Below are positions 43,859 to 55,011 of a stretch of 64,000 nt of DNA, piece by piece. Source of the stretch: Antitrichia curtipendula (Eukaryota > Streptophyta > Bryopsida > Hypnales > Leucodontaceae); the NCBI GenBank assembly GCA_951230915.1, contig OX579634.1:51907570-51971569 (forward strand), read 5' to 3'. The translations under genes were made by a program, and so were the position numbers. How positions within the stretch are numbered: the first letter of the stretch is position 1; each line of letters opens with the position of its first letter. The notes under the pieces were generated by a model. It was not told where the DNA came from. It searched no databases and saw nothing but the letters and a program-made list of their open reading frames with translations.

Positions 43859-44042
43859 TTAGACTTAGAGTCTCTTGGGTATTGCTTGTAGTCAAAGGCA
43901 GCCCATGGTGGTTAGTTATCCCATAATGTATGTGGATAACTAGTGAAAGGCTTCTACCTTATGTTCAACCCACTCATGGGGTTTGGTATCTTCCTACCAT
44001 CTAAGTAAAGCCTTTCTTCCATTGAAGTACTTTGTAATCCCA
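43789..44042 (+). repeat. Copia 2 3' LTR
   Basis: Preceded by a purine-rich tract (GCAAAGTGGGAG), the usual plus-strand primer. It differs from the 5' LTR by two transitions (CATAGTGG/CATGGTGG, AATCTCA/AATCCCA). Confidence 0.95.
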
Positions 44043-44825
44043 ATGAAAATGGACTTTTTAGTTTCCAAGTTCTCCTCACCGTGTGACTCACTTCCCATCA
44101 CGGTTTCATCTGGCGTTGCTCCGCCTCCGAATGCGACCGTGTGCTTGACAGATGTGCGCCATGTAGTCCAACTTGTGGCTGGACTACCAGATCCTCGAGT
44201 CGACGATACTCTCGAGGTTGTCCGATACTCTCATTGTTGTCGTTGCTCCATGAAGTACAGCTGTTTTGGACGTCGACACTTCAAGAAATAAAAACCAAGA
44301 AATTGCCGGTAGACAAGTCAGGACTCACATTCGTACCACCTCTCCCGGCGAAGTAATGGAGGCGACATCGTTACGGACTGTCTTACCAACGTGCAAGACC
44401 TCCATGCAAGAGCGTGCGGTCGAGGAGGCACCTTCAGCTGAGGAGAAGCTCCAGCACGGAGAAGACGATGACAAAGGCGACAAAATGGCCTTCAAAAGAG
44501 AAGTGGCTTTGTCGGCCGTGCAAAAGGAAGTCGCGGCACGAGAGCAAGAATCCGCTATGGTACAGTCTTCTCCACCATTTTCTGTTTTTTCCGAGTGAAC
44601 GGGTCGTCAGATCGTGATTGCCTTGACTAATGGCATGGAAAGGTCTTCCTGTAGATGTGGAATCTCATTTCAATTTATGATGCTTGACAGGATGGTGTGG
44701 CCACCCCTTGATTGTTCACGTCGAATCCGGATGAGACTGCGAGGCGTGTAGCATAGTGTGCCATAGTCGTCGGATATAAATCTTAGAGTCCAACGAATGT
44801 CACTCGTTTTGACTGTGAATAAAAT
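44043..44825 (+). other. Possible exons of the interrupted block, unidentified
   Basis: Short frames follow the copia, among them DVRHVVQLVAGLPDPRVDD and, from 44266, an Glu/Lys-rich one (QERAVEEAPSAEEKLQHG). A decayed palindrome lies at 44191-44208. Composition is balanced and codon-like, so these may be exon fragments of a gene I cannot name. Confidence 0.3.
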
Positions 44826-45059
44826 TTGAAACATTCACTTGCTATGGATTTCAGTCTAATTGCATTCCACTGTCCCATGTTTGTTTTTGATCAGCCCGAA
44901 ACATATAAGAGTGTGCATCGCCCGCTGCCAATTAAACCACTTGCTAAGGCGAGACCGCAGTCGATGTTTGGTGTTCCATGCGTCTCCCCACTTTCTGGCT
45001 CACCCAATTCTGCATTTCAATAGGTAACTCCATTTCTATGTTGTTCTGCATTCATCAGG

Positions 45060-45889
45060 TAGGATTCGAGAGCCGGAGAGAGAGAGCGCTGCGGGTTCTG
45101 TCGTTTGTAGTGTCCCAAATACGGAGGAAGTGGTTGAACATTGTCTTCAACCTCAACGGCGTTCTTTGCGAATGCGCGTAAGCTGCGGTTGCGAAGAAAT
45201 ATAAACCATATCGAATCGAAGACAATGTCTTGTGCCATATTAATCCTACGGTGGTGGGTACAAAGGCCGTATTTGCTCGCCAAAATCTCCGCAAATTCCT
45301 CTGTGAGGTATCGCTGATTGCGGATCGCGTGGTGGTCTGGAGCTCCATGCAAAAAAGGACTGCAGAACGCGTTGCAAGACACCTCTTTGAAGGCTCCAAA
45401 GCACCCTACGAAGTCTTAGGTCAGGAGAATTGCAGGAGGGTAGAGACCTCGCGAGGGAAGTTTCTTTGTGACCAACAGAACTCTAGGAAATAAATTTTCT
45501 TGAAAATACTTTCCGAACAGTTGTTCTCCAACCCGTCATTTAACGCACAGAATACATTTCTCATTGACGACTCCCCGGAGAAGAGTGTCTGTAATGAAAA
45601 CGGAAATGCTATCTTCCTAGACCTTTGGAATCATGGACAAGTTCAGGACAATTTCCTCAAGAAAAATCTGGCGCCCTGGCTCCGGCTTCTGCACTCACAC
45701 TGCGAGTGCGGACGCCTGCGGGAGTATGTGGAGTCCAACCGCATTGGCTCCGTCCTGCTGAGCACCTCCAACTCTTGTCTGAATTACAACTTGAGTGGAA
45801 TGAAAGAGTCAACAAAGAACCTGGGATCGTTTTTTGATCTTCCTGGGGTTAATTTAGTCATAGCACCCCCCAGATCCCGTAGGACGTAG
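45060..45889 (+). pseudogene. FCP1/NLI-type HAD phosphatase pseudogene
   Basis: One frame with in-frame stops at 45179-45181 and 45491-45493 reads KWLNIVFNLNGVLCE, then KAVFARQNLRKFLCEV, RVVVWSSMQKRTAERVARHL, NTFLIDDSPEKS and LWNHGQVQDNFLKKNLAPWL. This is the order of motifs I-IV of FCP1-homology HAD phosphatases, which dephosphorylate serine in proteins such as the RNA polymerase II tail. The catalytic DxD-type motif reads NLN here; plant relatives usually read DLNG. The change fits a G-to-A transition. A possible acceptor (TTCATCAG) lies just before 45060, so upstream exons may exist near 44.8-45.0 kb. It lies within the palindrome-bearing block, as cargo. Confidence 0.7.
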
Positions 45890-45941
45890 AACTCTCTGTG
45901 ATTCGCCGCACTATTGTAAATGACTTCATGTATCATAATTA

Positions 45942-46984
45942 TTGTACTTTTATACCGTGCAATATATGAAACTTAAAATTTTAAATTCTCTCCCGTCTTG
46001 TGCTTTGAAGAGATCACTTGTCTCTGGAATTCTCTTCCGCCCTTTCGGCCTTTTTTTCGTTGGTCAACTTGGAAATGGCATGTCATTTGTGTGCCACTTG
46101 TTTATCATGTTATTTTTGCAAGTTGGAGGTCTTAATTTGGTCTCTCCGTCCAAGGGGGAGAGGTTGACAACAAGCCTGATTTCCACGTCGAGAGTTTCCG
46201 AGCCGGGTATTTCAAAATCGGCTGAAGGGAGCTGTATGCCGTCTTCATATTCGAAACCGTGCGTGATGCGTTTCGCCACCGATGCCGCGTCGGCGGCCAT
46301 CGACTATTCTAAGGGGCCTGTGGAGGATGGTGTCGTGGACAGTCCGCCGAGTCGAGGGCCGCCCAGAACTCATGTATGCTCTCCGTCTCCCCTGAAATGG
46401 GTATCCTCAAGTCAAGGTGTCCCATTTTCGCCAGTTCCGCGCGCTGAGGGCGCAACAAACCGGAAACTCGACCTCCTCATCGACATAGCAGAGGGAGACC
46501 CTCGACTCGAGGATAATGCTCCGTCTGAGAGTGCGGCCCAAGTCCGTCTTCTGAATCTAGTAGCTACGCTTGAGAATCAAACAGGGGATGCGCTGCTCGC
46601 TGATGTGAGCGGACATCATTTACCTCGACCCGATGATTGTCGATCTCGTCGACGGGTTCTTAGCGGTCATTCCTGGAATTCCTTGAACTCGTGGTCAACT
46701 GGTAGTAGGCACAAGTACATAACAAACGTCAATACGTTGTCTCCATCCCCGACTCCTTCAGGATTTAGATCTATTTCAAACCAGGGGGTTCCTCCACATT
46801 CTCGCAAGGCAAAACGGAAGGATACTGAAACTCCAAGTTTGGACTTGCGCAGTGCAATGGATTATGGGGCTACGACACACTGGCCTTCTCGACGCAATGA
46901 TATCTTTCTCGCGATATCGAAGCAAAAAAAGTTGGACGCGGAAAAGGCGGCAAAGAGCAATTGTCCCGCCAATACCAATGCTTA
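45942..46984 (+). CDS. Unidentified ORF, probably a terminal exon
   Basis: Open to 46984. TTTTTGCAG followed by TTGGAGGTC near 46120 is a likely splice acceptor, so only the part after it may be coding. The product is Ser/Pro/Arg-rich (VSSSQGVPFSPVPRAEG, RKLDLLIDIAEGDPRLEDN, SPSPTPSGFRS) and ends basic (KQKKLDAEKAAKSN). A palindrome (46499-46514) lies within the coding sequence. It could be the 3' part of the HAD gene or a separate gene; I do not recognise it. Confidence 0.4.
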
Positions 46985-46985
46985 G

Positions 46986-47603
46986 GATAGGGCTTCTAGT
47001 AATAGATTAGTAAATCAAAATCAATAACGTTTTATAGTATGAAAATAGAGTACTTGGATTTCCTAAACCCAAACCCTAAAACTCATGGGAACTGATATTG
47101 TGATGATGAGTTTACATACTTTTTGTGTATTCAAATTCTCAAGCAAATTGAGCTTCATATTCAAAGTCACTTGTCTCACTATTCTATATCTCGCATATGT
47201 TGACACTATGTTGGCACAGGGCATATGTTGGCACATAATTCCTAAATCCTAAACTGCAATATCTCCTGTAATTTCAATCATTGCTACATGTTGGGCAGTC
47301 TTTATCTTTGAGTTCAACAACTATTACTTCGATGATGTCTTGCAACCATGAGTTCAAAGTCTCAAATTGAGCAATTTGTCTCATTTTAACGAATAAGGCC
47401 TTATTTGATTATAAACTATATTGCTGTACAAGGTACAGTGTTCTGTTCTCCATCCGTCAACTACAAGTGATAGTCTTGAGTGGTAAGCATTTGGCCGGCA
47501 TAGATTCCAAGGTCAGTGTAGAATTTCACGTGGTATGAACTCCCCTACTTCTACGCCGGAAAACCCGGGGACAACGTTAGTACCATCCAGGAATGATCAT
47601 ATT
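46986..47603. other. Spacer, no gene
   Basis: AT-rich 3' flank; nothing recognised. Confidence 0.4.
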
Positions 47604-48458
47604 TATCCTTGGCTCGAGGATAATCTTGAACAACAATCCCTATACTATTTATCTTTGAGTCAAAGATAAGTGTCATTAGCTTATGATAATGTACATTATG
47701 ATCATTAAGATAATGTAAAACTTGATGAGACCAAAATGTACTTTCTGGATTATTTTGCAATTATCTTCAAGGCGAAGATAAATAATTTAGTAGATACTAA
47801 TTTCTGGATAGACTATTCTTCCAATGAATATACCCGCTCTCTTCTTCTTTTTCACTCTCGGAACTGTTCTCATCATGTTTGTATTTTGATTATTATCTTC
47901 GGATCGAAGATAAATTTTCGAGTGGATTTAAGATAGGGTTTAGGGTGGATTTCAGTAGTAAATGTTCTGTAAACATTTATTTTTGTATTGAAGATAATAT
48001 ATTTTTAAAGTATTAGCTGGCATGTTTGGTATGAGATCTGGTAAGAAATATTGAAAGTAATACTCTTTGACAATTATTGACATATTAGTTATCTTCGAGT
48101 CGAGGATAAAATGATCCTTCTCATTCGCTTTGAGTATTTGTAAGGTGGTTGGATTTCGTCTTTGGCGATATCATTTCAGGCATAGACATTTGAATCGAAT
48201 CATATGTCTTGTTCTCTAGATGATTATATACAATTAGATGGTAAATTTATAAGCTTTAATATTTTACTGATTTGTCTGTGAGATGGTTGATTTTAATGAT
48301 TTTGATATTATTATTTTTTAGATATATTATATAGGATTAGTGGATTTCATGGTTTCTGGATAGTCAGGTAACTCACCTTGCATTCCTCTCTCCCTGGTGA
48401 GAGACTTCATATCCTTGTACGATGAATTGTATAAATTTATATCTTCGACTCGAAGATA
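47604..48458. repeat. 19-bp palindrome cluster upstream of DUF7869-like copy 2
   Basis: Six copies: 47604-47622, 47650-47668, 47763-47781, 47894-47912, 48090-48108 and 48440-48458 (perfect). Compensating changes keep pairing in TATCTTTGAGTCAAAGATA. The last copy is about 100 bp before the ATG at 48557. Confidence 0.88.
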
Positions 48459-48556
48459 ATTTGGCAATGAATTTATAGAATTTTGTGTATGGTGTATCTT
48501 GGACTCGTGGATGTGATCTTCCATTATATACTAATGTCAGTTACATTTCTTTAAGG

Positions 48557-51396
48557 ATGGATACTCATGATGTCAACGAGTTTACAGTTCCAGTGCCAGT
48601 TTTGCCCGAGGGTGTTGCACCTTGTGAGGGAATACCACGTGGTTCTTGGTATACAAAATGTGTCATCCTCATAAATGAAAGGTCGGTGGAAGTGGCTAAA
48701 GGGATTTGTCACAACATAGATGCGGATCTTGTCATCGACATGAACGGGGAGCCCCTTGATGACGATTGCGTCGCTATTCATATTGCAGAGTCTTTATGCG
48801 AAGAAGAAGTTCCTTCGGAGTGGATGTGGTCAATGTACTCTTGGCCCATTTTGAGGGTCTATTTGAATGGTGCTAGTTTGTATGATCATGAACAAACGCA
48901 TCTCTACAGATCCGCTCTAAACGGGATCGGGGGGTGAAAACGAATTGGAGTTCGTTCCTATGAAAGCTCACGAGAGAAGAAGGAGCCAAACAGACTCCCG
49001 AGAAAAGATGTCCTTCTCACCTCGCAATCAGTGGTTGAGGTGTCTAGCAAGGAGTGTTGCACCAAGAATTGTGTACAACCATTTCCACGTGGGCAGATTG
49101 AAGCCATTCGGTCCGTAATGTATGTTGACGGAGGAGTATATACTTGGAAGTCTCGTTTGCTTGATGTACACGGGCAAATCCACCATGATCAAAATGGGAG
49201 GGATATGATTACCTTGTCAAAACATGAAGTTTGTCCCACGACTTGGTGCCATATTCATGGATTATGTAGGGCTACTTTTTACAAATACAAAGAGAAAGCC
49301 AAGAAGGAGGACAAACCAGAGCATCATGGTAATCTAGGGTTGAAGAAGCCTCAGACCCACACTTTGTAAGCGACGGCCACCCTTCGATTATTAGTGGACA
49401 ACGAAGCTGACGCAATGCCGCATAAAACGAAGACCCTTGACTTTCGGGAGAAAGTTTCCTCCATGGTTTTACCATCTAGATTTCACTAGAAGGACAAGCT
49501 ACCAGAGATTAACAATGTGAATTCGTCATTTCAATTGCAACATATTTCAGCTAGTAGATTGAGCAACATTCGACGTCAATCTTTTCCAGAGTTTGCTCCA
49601 AAGGCTAGGGGTGATAGTTTTGCACGTTGCGGATATTGCGATAGGTTAAAGCAGCTGAAGAGTGCTTGCACTCCTGGTTCACGAGCTCAACAAGTGTAGG
49701 CCTACAAATTGAAGGCGCACCTTGATGGACAGAAGGCGCATAGGGATTTGTATTATGGAGATCATGGAATGTCAGAGATGTTTTCTGACAAAGTTTTGAC
49801 CATTATCCATGATAAGATGGATCATTCAAAAACCGCTTCTCCCTATTTCTTTCACAAGAGCAACGGAAACGATTCATTCATGAAGATGCCCGTGGTAGTT
49901 ACGGGCATGATTGCTCATGGGCATGGAGATGTGCGATATGTGCACTATGGCTTAGACATCTTCCCCACAGACTCCAACCATACCATAGGATCAATTGCAA
50001 AATTGTTAAAAGATTTGGAAGCGCAACCGAAGCATTCATCTCATGAACTCTTTGTAGGAGGTGATCATTCTGAATTGACAAAGGCTTTGTTATTAGGCTC
50101 ACAAACTTGTACGGACTCTCTTGGGTCACCCCCAAATGAGTTGGTGGAAGCTAAACCCTTTCCTCCAACATTGACTCTTCAACTTGACAATGCTTTTGGT
50201 GACAACAAGAACCGCTGGGTCTTTGCATTTTGCTCTCTTCTAGTCTATAGAACTATTTTTTGAGAGATTTACATCAATTTCCTCATTGTCGGACACACTC
50301 ATGAGGACATTGATGCTCTCTTTGGTCGATGGAGTAGCAAATTGAAGACAAACAATTACCCTACACTTCCAAGGTTAATGAAGTCTTTCATGGATGCGAA
50401 ACACAGCTTGTGATTCCTCATCTCATTGAAAAGGTTCCTGATTTCAAGTGTTTTGTAGAGGGATATTTGTATACAGGTGATGATTCTCTATTGGGCCATT
50501 CTCAAGCACAGCAATTCAAATTTTACAAGGATTCTAGTGGATGGCCCTTGATGCAGTACAAGATCTTATGTACAGATGTGGATTGGCTGCCAAAGGAAGG
50601 TGGAGGCATTCGCTTGTGGAAGGAGACAACAGATGGAGATTCTAAAGTGCCAAGGGGTACACCTCCACCTTTGGCTCCACAAAAAATGCGTTGTTTTGAT
50701 GAGGTTTGCAAGGGTTTAGAAGGATATATTGCATTGTAGGGTGCAATGGCTAATTAAGATTTGTCTGGAGAGTTTCAAAGGAAGAATGAGCCAGTGCGGA
50801 AATATTGGAAAGGTGTCAGAAGCGCTCTGAACGCACCCCTCATGATGCGTGAGAAATTGCGGGATGGATTTTAGCCGAATTTTCAAATCACTAAGGAAGT
50901 GGAAGACCAATACCTTGACGATGGTCAAATGCGTGAGGAATTTGCAGAAGATGCACCATTTGTTGGTCGTAGGCGTGATCGTCCAGCACCTTCATTCCGT
51001 GTTGGCCGTGATGTGTACGCGGGTTATTTTGTTGCAGTGCGACCTGTTGATGGTGACCTCCGCCCATTTTAGCTTGCTCGTGCACTTACTAATCCTAATC
51101 CAGATCCAGGGCATGTCAATTCAATTGAGCTACAATATTGGACGGCTGCATCTTTTCAATATGTTATGGAGGATACATATGGAGGTTGGGACACAAAACA
51201 AGGAAATTCTTGGTGCGAGGATAAGGCAATTTCTCCGAGCTGGATGCACACAGACTGTATCATGACTACTTGGAAGCCACGTGTGAGAGCAGGGACTTCT
51301 GATTTAAGAATCAAAATTCTCAAAAAATCAAATAGCTATAATCAAGGCATCTGTGGATGCTTATGTGTGTGGAGAAGACAACAATGCATGTTCTGA
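48557..51396 (+). pseudogene. DUF7869-like putative transposase, copy 2, heavily decayed
   Basis: It starts MDTHDVNEFTVPVPVLPEG and follows copy 1 throughout: KECCTKNCVQPFPRGQIEAIR, VCPTTWCHIHGLCRATFY, FARCGYCDRLKQLKSAC, LTLQLDNAFGDNKNRWVFAF and FLIVGHTHEDIDALFGRW, then the conserved C-terminus (FVGRRRDRPAPSFRVGRDVY). The frame is broken by frameshifts near 48930 and 50395 and by many stops (for example 49367, about 49697, 50261-50263, about 50737). Several stops look like C-to-T changes of Arg or Gln codons. Comparison with copy 1 defines which residues are conserved, among them the candidate catalytic Asp and GHTH-D-D motif. Confidence 0.8.
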
Positions 51397-52082
51397 GTGA
51401 AGGTGGATAGATTGTAGGTTTAGGGAAGTGATTAGAAGTTTGTAGTGTATTTTCTTATATTTTAAGAGAAAAAATGTAACTGAAGTACTTGTAGTAGAGG
51501 AAGTGTTTTTCTTAAATATGTTTACAAAAAAAAAGATAAAGAAAAGGGTTGGAAAGAAAAAATAGATTTAGTCCGCAAATTATTTTAGTCTATTATGTTC
51601 ATTTATTTTTCTTGGTATTTTAGAATTTAATGTTGTAGTCGGTGTGCAATATAATATATATTTAATTTATTTTATGTATTGCATTGTGTATTTTTCAGTT
51701 TGTAAATTGTATTTTTTTGTCCATCACCATAGATTTGTAAGAGTAGATGCATTACCACATTGTATGATGAATTCTTCTACAAAACTAAAACCCTAAGCAT
51801 ATGCCACAAGCGTTTGCTTTTATCTTTAAGTTCAATATTTATTTTGAAGTGGTTAGACTTCAAATTTTAAAATCAACTTTCAATTGTCTTTACTCCAAAA
51901 TTAGTAAGCAATTTCATATACATGCTTAAATTAATAAGTCTATTGGCTTATTCATGTCTCAGTTTATTGAATTGTCTCAATTTAATGGACTCTTTTGCAT
52001 ACTAAATTTAGGATCATGAACAAAATGACATTCCAAATAGTCTCGTTTTAATGAATATGGCCTTTACTCTAAGATAAACTTT
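51397..52082. other. AT-rich stretch, no gene
   Basis: 3' flank of the DUF7869-like gene, no clear end of the element seen. Confidence 0.4.
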
Positions 52083-52625
52083 GAAGTCCTTTATTTAACT
52101 CAATTTTTAGTATTTTTTGGAAAAAAATCAAAACATTGGGTGTAGATTGTTTATTACAAGATTAGAACCGTTAGGATTGACATTTGTCAATTTCATATTT
52201 AAATTCTTAACAATTTAGTGTTTTGAACATTCTCTACCTCTTTTTACTTACTATTTTTTTCTTGTATGTTTTACAATTCCAAATGATCAAAAAAATTTCA
52301 AGAATGTAGAGCCAACTTGCTTTGAAGAATGAATCCAAAGAAGCACCACCATTTTGGACATTTTTTCATACGATGTGACCTTGTGAAGTGCAGCTGCCTG
52401 GATTTTCGCAGGGACAAAAAAAGGATTTTTGTCAATTCAATTGCTATTATCTTGCAATGCACATGGTGGAAATTTCTGAAATTTTTTCCACAACTTCTCA
52501 AACTAGTTTAACACAAGATCCTATGGTTACATTTTTTCAAAAATGTTTTTTTTCAAAAATTTGGTACATGTATTAGAAATAACAGTTTTAAAGTGGTTTT
52601 AGTGAAACCATAGTCTCTGACCTTT
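52083..52625. repeat. Dispersed repeat, second copy of 21650-22188
   Basis: Shared words in the same order include ATTGGGTGTAGATTGTTTAT, TTAGTGTTTTGAA, CACCATTTTGGACATTTTTT, GCAGGGACAAAAAAAGGATT and AGATCCTATGGTTACAT. It ends CCTTTAGGTG followed by TTAA, like the right end of the other members. Confidence 0.75.
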
Positions 52626-53625
52626 AGGTGTTAAAATGAATCATTTTAATTTTTGATTCAGATTCTCTTGATCATAAATGAAATATTTTAAACTCTTAGT
52701 TATCTTTTTAAACATCTACAGAGCTTTCATCAAATATGAAAAGTATTTAAAAGTTTGGTGTCTTGCAATCACAAAATATTATAATAAATTTATGAGAAGA
52801 TATATAGAAATTTTAAAAAAAAAAATTGGAGTTTTGGTAGGCTAACTTATTGCAAATGAAAAATTGTACGTCAAATACTGAAGTCAATGGTATTTGAGTC
52901 AAATTCAGACTCGTGTGATTTTTATTTATAGCCAAGATTGGCTTAGGTCCTAAATTTTTTCATTACCATGTGAATGCATCCAATATAGAATATTATTTTA
53001 TTATTTTATTATTATTTTTTTAATTATTTCAAATAGTAATGATTAGTAATTATATCTTTTTAATGAAATAACATAAAAGTGATCAAATTTATAGAAAATG
53101 TATAATCTAAATAATTTATTGAATTCTTTAGAACTCAAATAAAATAAAAACAAAAGAGTTGCAAAATATTGGCTTTTATTAGTTAGAAACCAATTTATGA
53201 AACTAACAAATTCATAAATACAAAATCAAGTACATTGTTGAATTCAAATGTAGACAAGTTTTCTAGGTGAAAAGGTAGGAGGTCCTAGAACAATTTTAAC
53301 TCTAATAGGTACATACTGAATTCAATTTCATAACTTTTTTTTAATTTAGAAGAATATTTTTAACAAAAAAGACATGAAGAGGAAGAAGAATGTTAGAAAT
53401 GATGATAGACAAAAGAAAAATGACTAGAAAAGAATGAAAAAATAAGGTATCAATAAAATATTTTTATACAAGAAACCTATAAAAGATGGTTTGTTGACCA
53501 CTCAATAATAAAATGTTACTTGTTATAATTTATACATAAAATCAAGTGTTAAACTTTCATCTTGTAGTATCCACTAACTATCCCTTGAAGAATTTGATTT
53601 CCATGTACAAAAATGTTCTATCAAA
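52626..53625. other. AT-rich stretch, no gene
   Basis: No frame or motif of note. Confidence 0.4.
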
Positions 53626-55011
53626 TCAATCATTTCTAGGCTTTTTCTTACACAATGATTTCCTTCCTAACTTAAAGGGGCATTTCCTCTTAGTAATCTT
53701 TGGACACATTTGTGAATCCACATTTTTCTCTATATTCATCAATTCTTTGTTTTGCAATAAAGCAACTTGTAGTAGTTCAAACCCTCCTTGAAATTGAAGC
53801 ATCCTTACCAATCCATGAGGAGGAACAAACACAGGAAGAGTCTTCCATGGGGCATATGTGCTCATGGCATTGCTCAACTTTTTAGCAATTCTCATCTCAT
53901 CAGGATTTTTAGATTGAAGAAAGTTTTGCAACTTTCCACATGAAAAGGCCTTGACATGAACACCTTTCACACGGCCACTACGGGACACAAGAAGACCTCC
54001 ATTGGAATCAGGTAGGTGATTGTAAGAAGCCACACCTTGCATCCATTCTGAAAAGCATATATTGCCTAATATGATTGTTGGATGATCGGCTAGTGTAGAT
54101 GAAGATGCAGGAGCCCTCCAAATTCTTGTTGGCTTGTCAGGCTTAATTATTTTTTCAAATAGCTCTAAGGTTTGATGCTTTGAAGGATCTTTAGGATAAA
54201 AGAAACAATACACAAAGTCACCTTCCCTTGCATCTGTAGCAAGATCTAAATATGTTAACGGCATCCAAGGTTTTGTTAAAGGTTTAGCAGGTTCTAACAA
54301 ACACATATCTATATTGTCATCTATATTTTTCACCTTTGCTTCAAATGCCAATTGTCCTTGATGATAATTAGGATATACAATATGGATTTTGTAGCGGGAG
54401 GGATCTTTAATTGAATCATAAATTGTATGTAGAGCACAAAGAGAGGCACCTCGATCATCCATAAGTCCCACAGTGCCTACATATCTTTCTATTGCAATGG
54501 GAGATATTAATTCATCTGGCTTTGAAGTATCACACAAAAATACTCGGCCTATGTGTCCAATCACCTTTTCAAATGATTGCTTCAACCACCTTGAAATTTG
54601 CAAATCTTCTTCTTGTTCTTCAAATATTGAATCATCTGCAATGTAAGGACATGCATTTTTTTCTTAGAAATTAATCTATTCATTGTCATTTTCTTCTAGT
54701 TGTATTTTTTTATAGATTGCTATTATTTTCATTTGGTTTAGAAAAAAAAAGTATACAAATATACAAATAAACTGAAATTTTAACCTACCTAATATTGGAG
54801 CAGCTTGCATAGTAATTCGATCTCCAAATATTTCAACATTTTCGTGTAGGGATATGAAGTGATTTCCTTGCATGACTTCCACACACCAATTATGTGGAAC
54901 ACCAAATTCTCATATTCTATTCTTGAGCTCATAAAACCGAGGTGTGTCTTTGTCCCATTCTATCTTCTTTATTGCCTTTTGTTGTGGCAATTGGACCTCT
55001 AAGACTAACAT
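53626..55011 (-). pseudogene. Trypsin-fold protease-like gene, nucleophile Ser replaced by Asn, one stop
   Basis: Two exons: 55011-54789 (ATG at 55011, donor TTAG|GTAGGT) and 54635-53626 (acceptor TTGCAG). The split codon joins in frame. Exon 1 has an in-frame TGA at 54912-54910, in ELKNRI*EFGVPHNW, probably from CGA. Exon 2 shows the trypsin/Deg layout: His in ASLCALHTIYDS, Asp in NIDDNIDMCLLEP, and DSNGGLLVSRSGRVKGVHV where active enzymes have GxSGGPL...G.V.G.H. The position of the catalytic Ser is Asn, so the protein was probably already non-catalytic. A Lys-rich tail follows (KITKRKCPFKLGRKSLCKKK). No signal peptide is visible. Confidence 0.7.

Larger units (their letters stand above)
38475..44042 (+). 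mobile_element. Copia element 2, full length, 5,568 bp, defective
   Basis: Two 254-bp LTRs (38475-38728, 43789-44042) enclose leader, gag, protease, integrase, reverse transcriptase and RNase H in Ty1/copia order. The LTRs differ at only two positions by eye, which implies a recent insertion. There is no 5-bp target duplication (GTTTT before, ATGAA after). Several coding lesions make it non-autonomous. It sits inside the INGQHS gene of the palindrome-bearing block. Confidence 0.95.
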
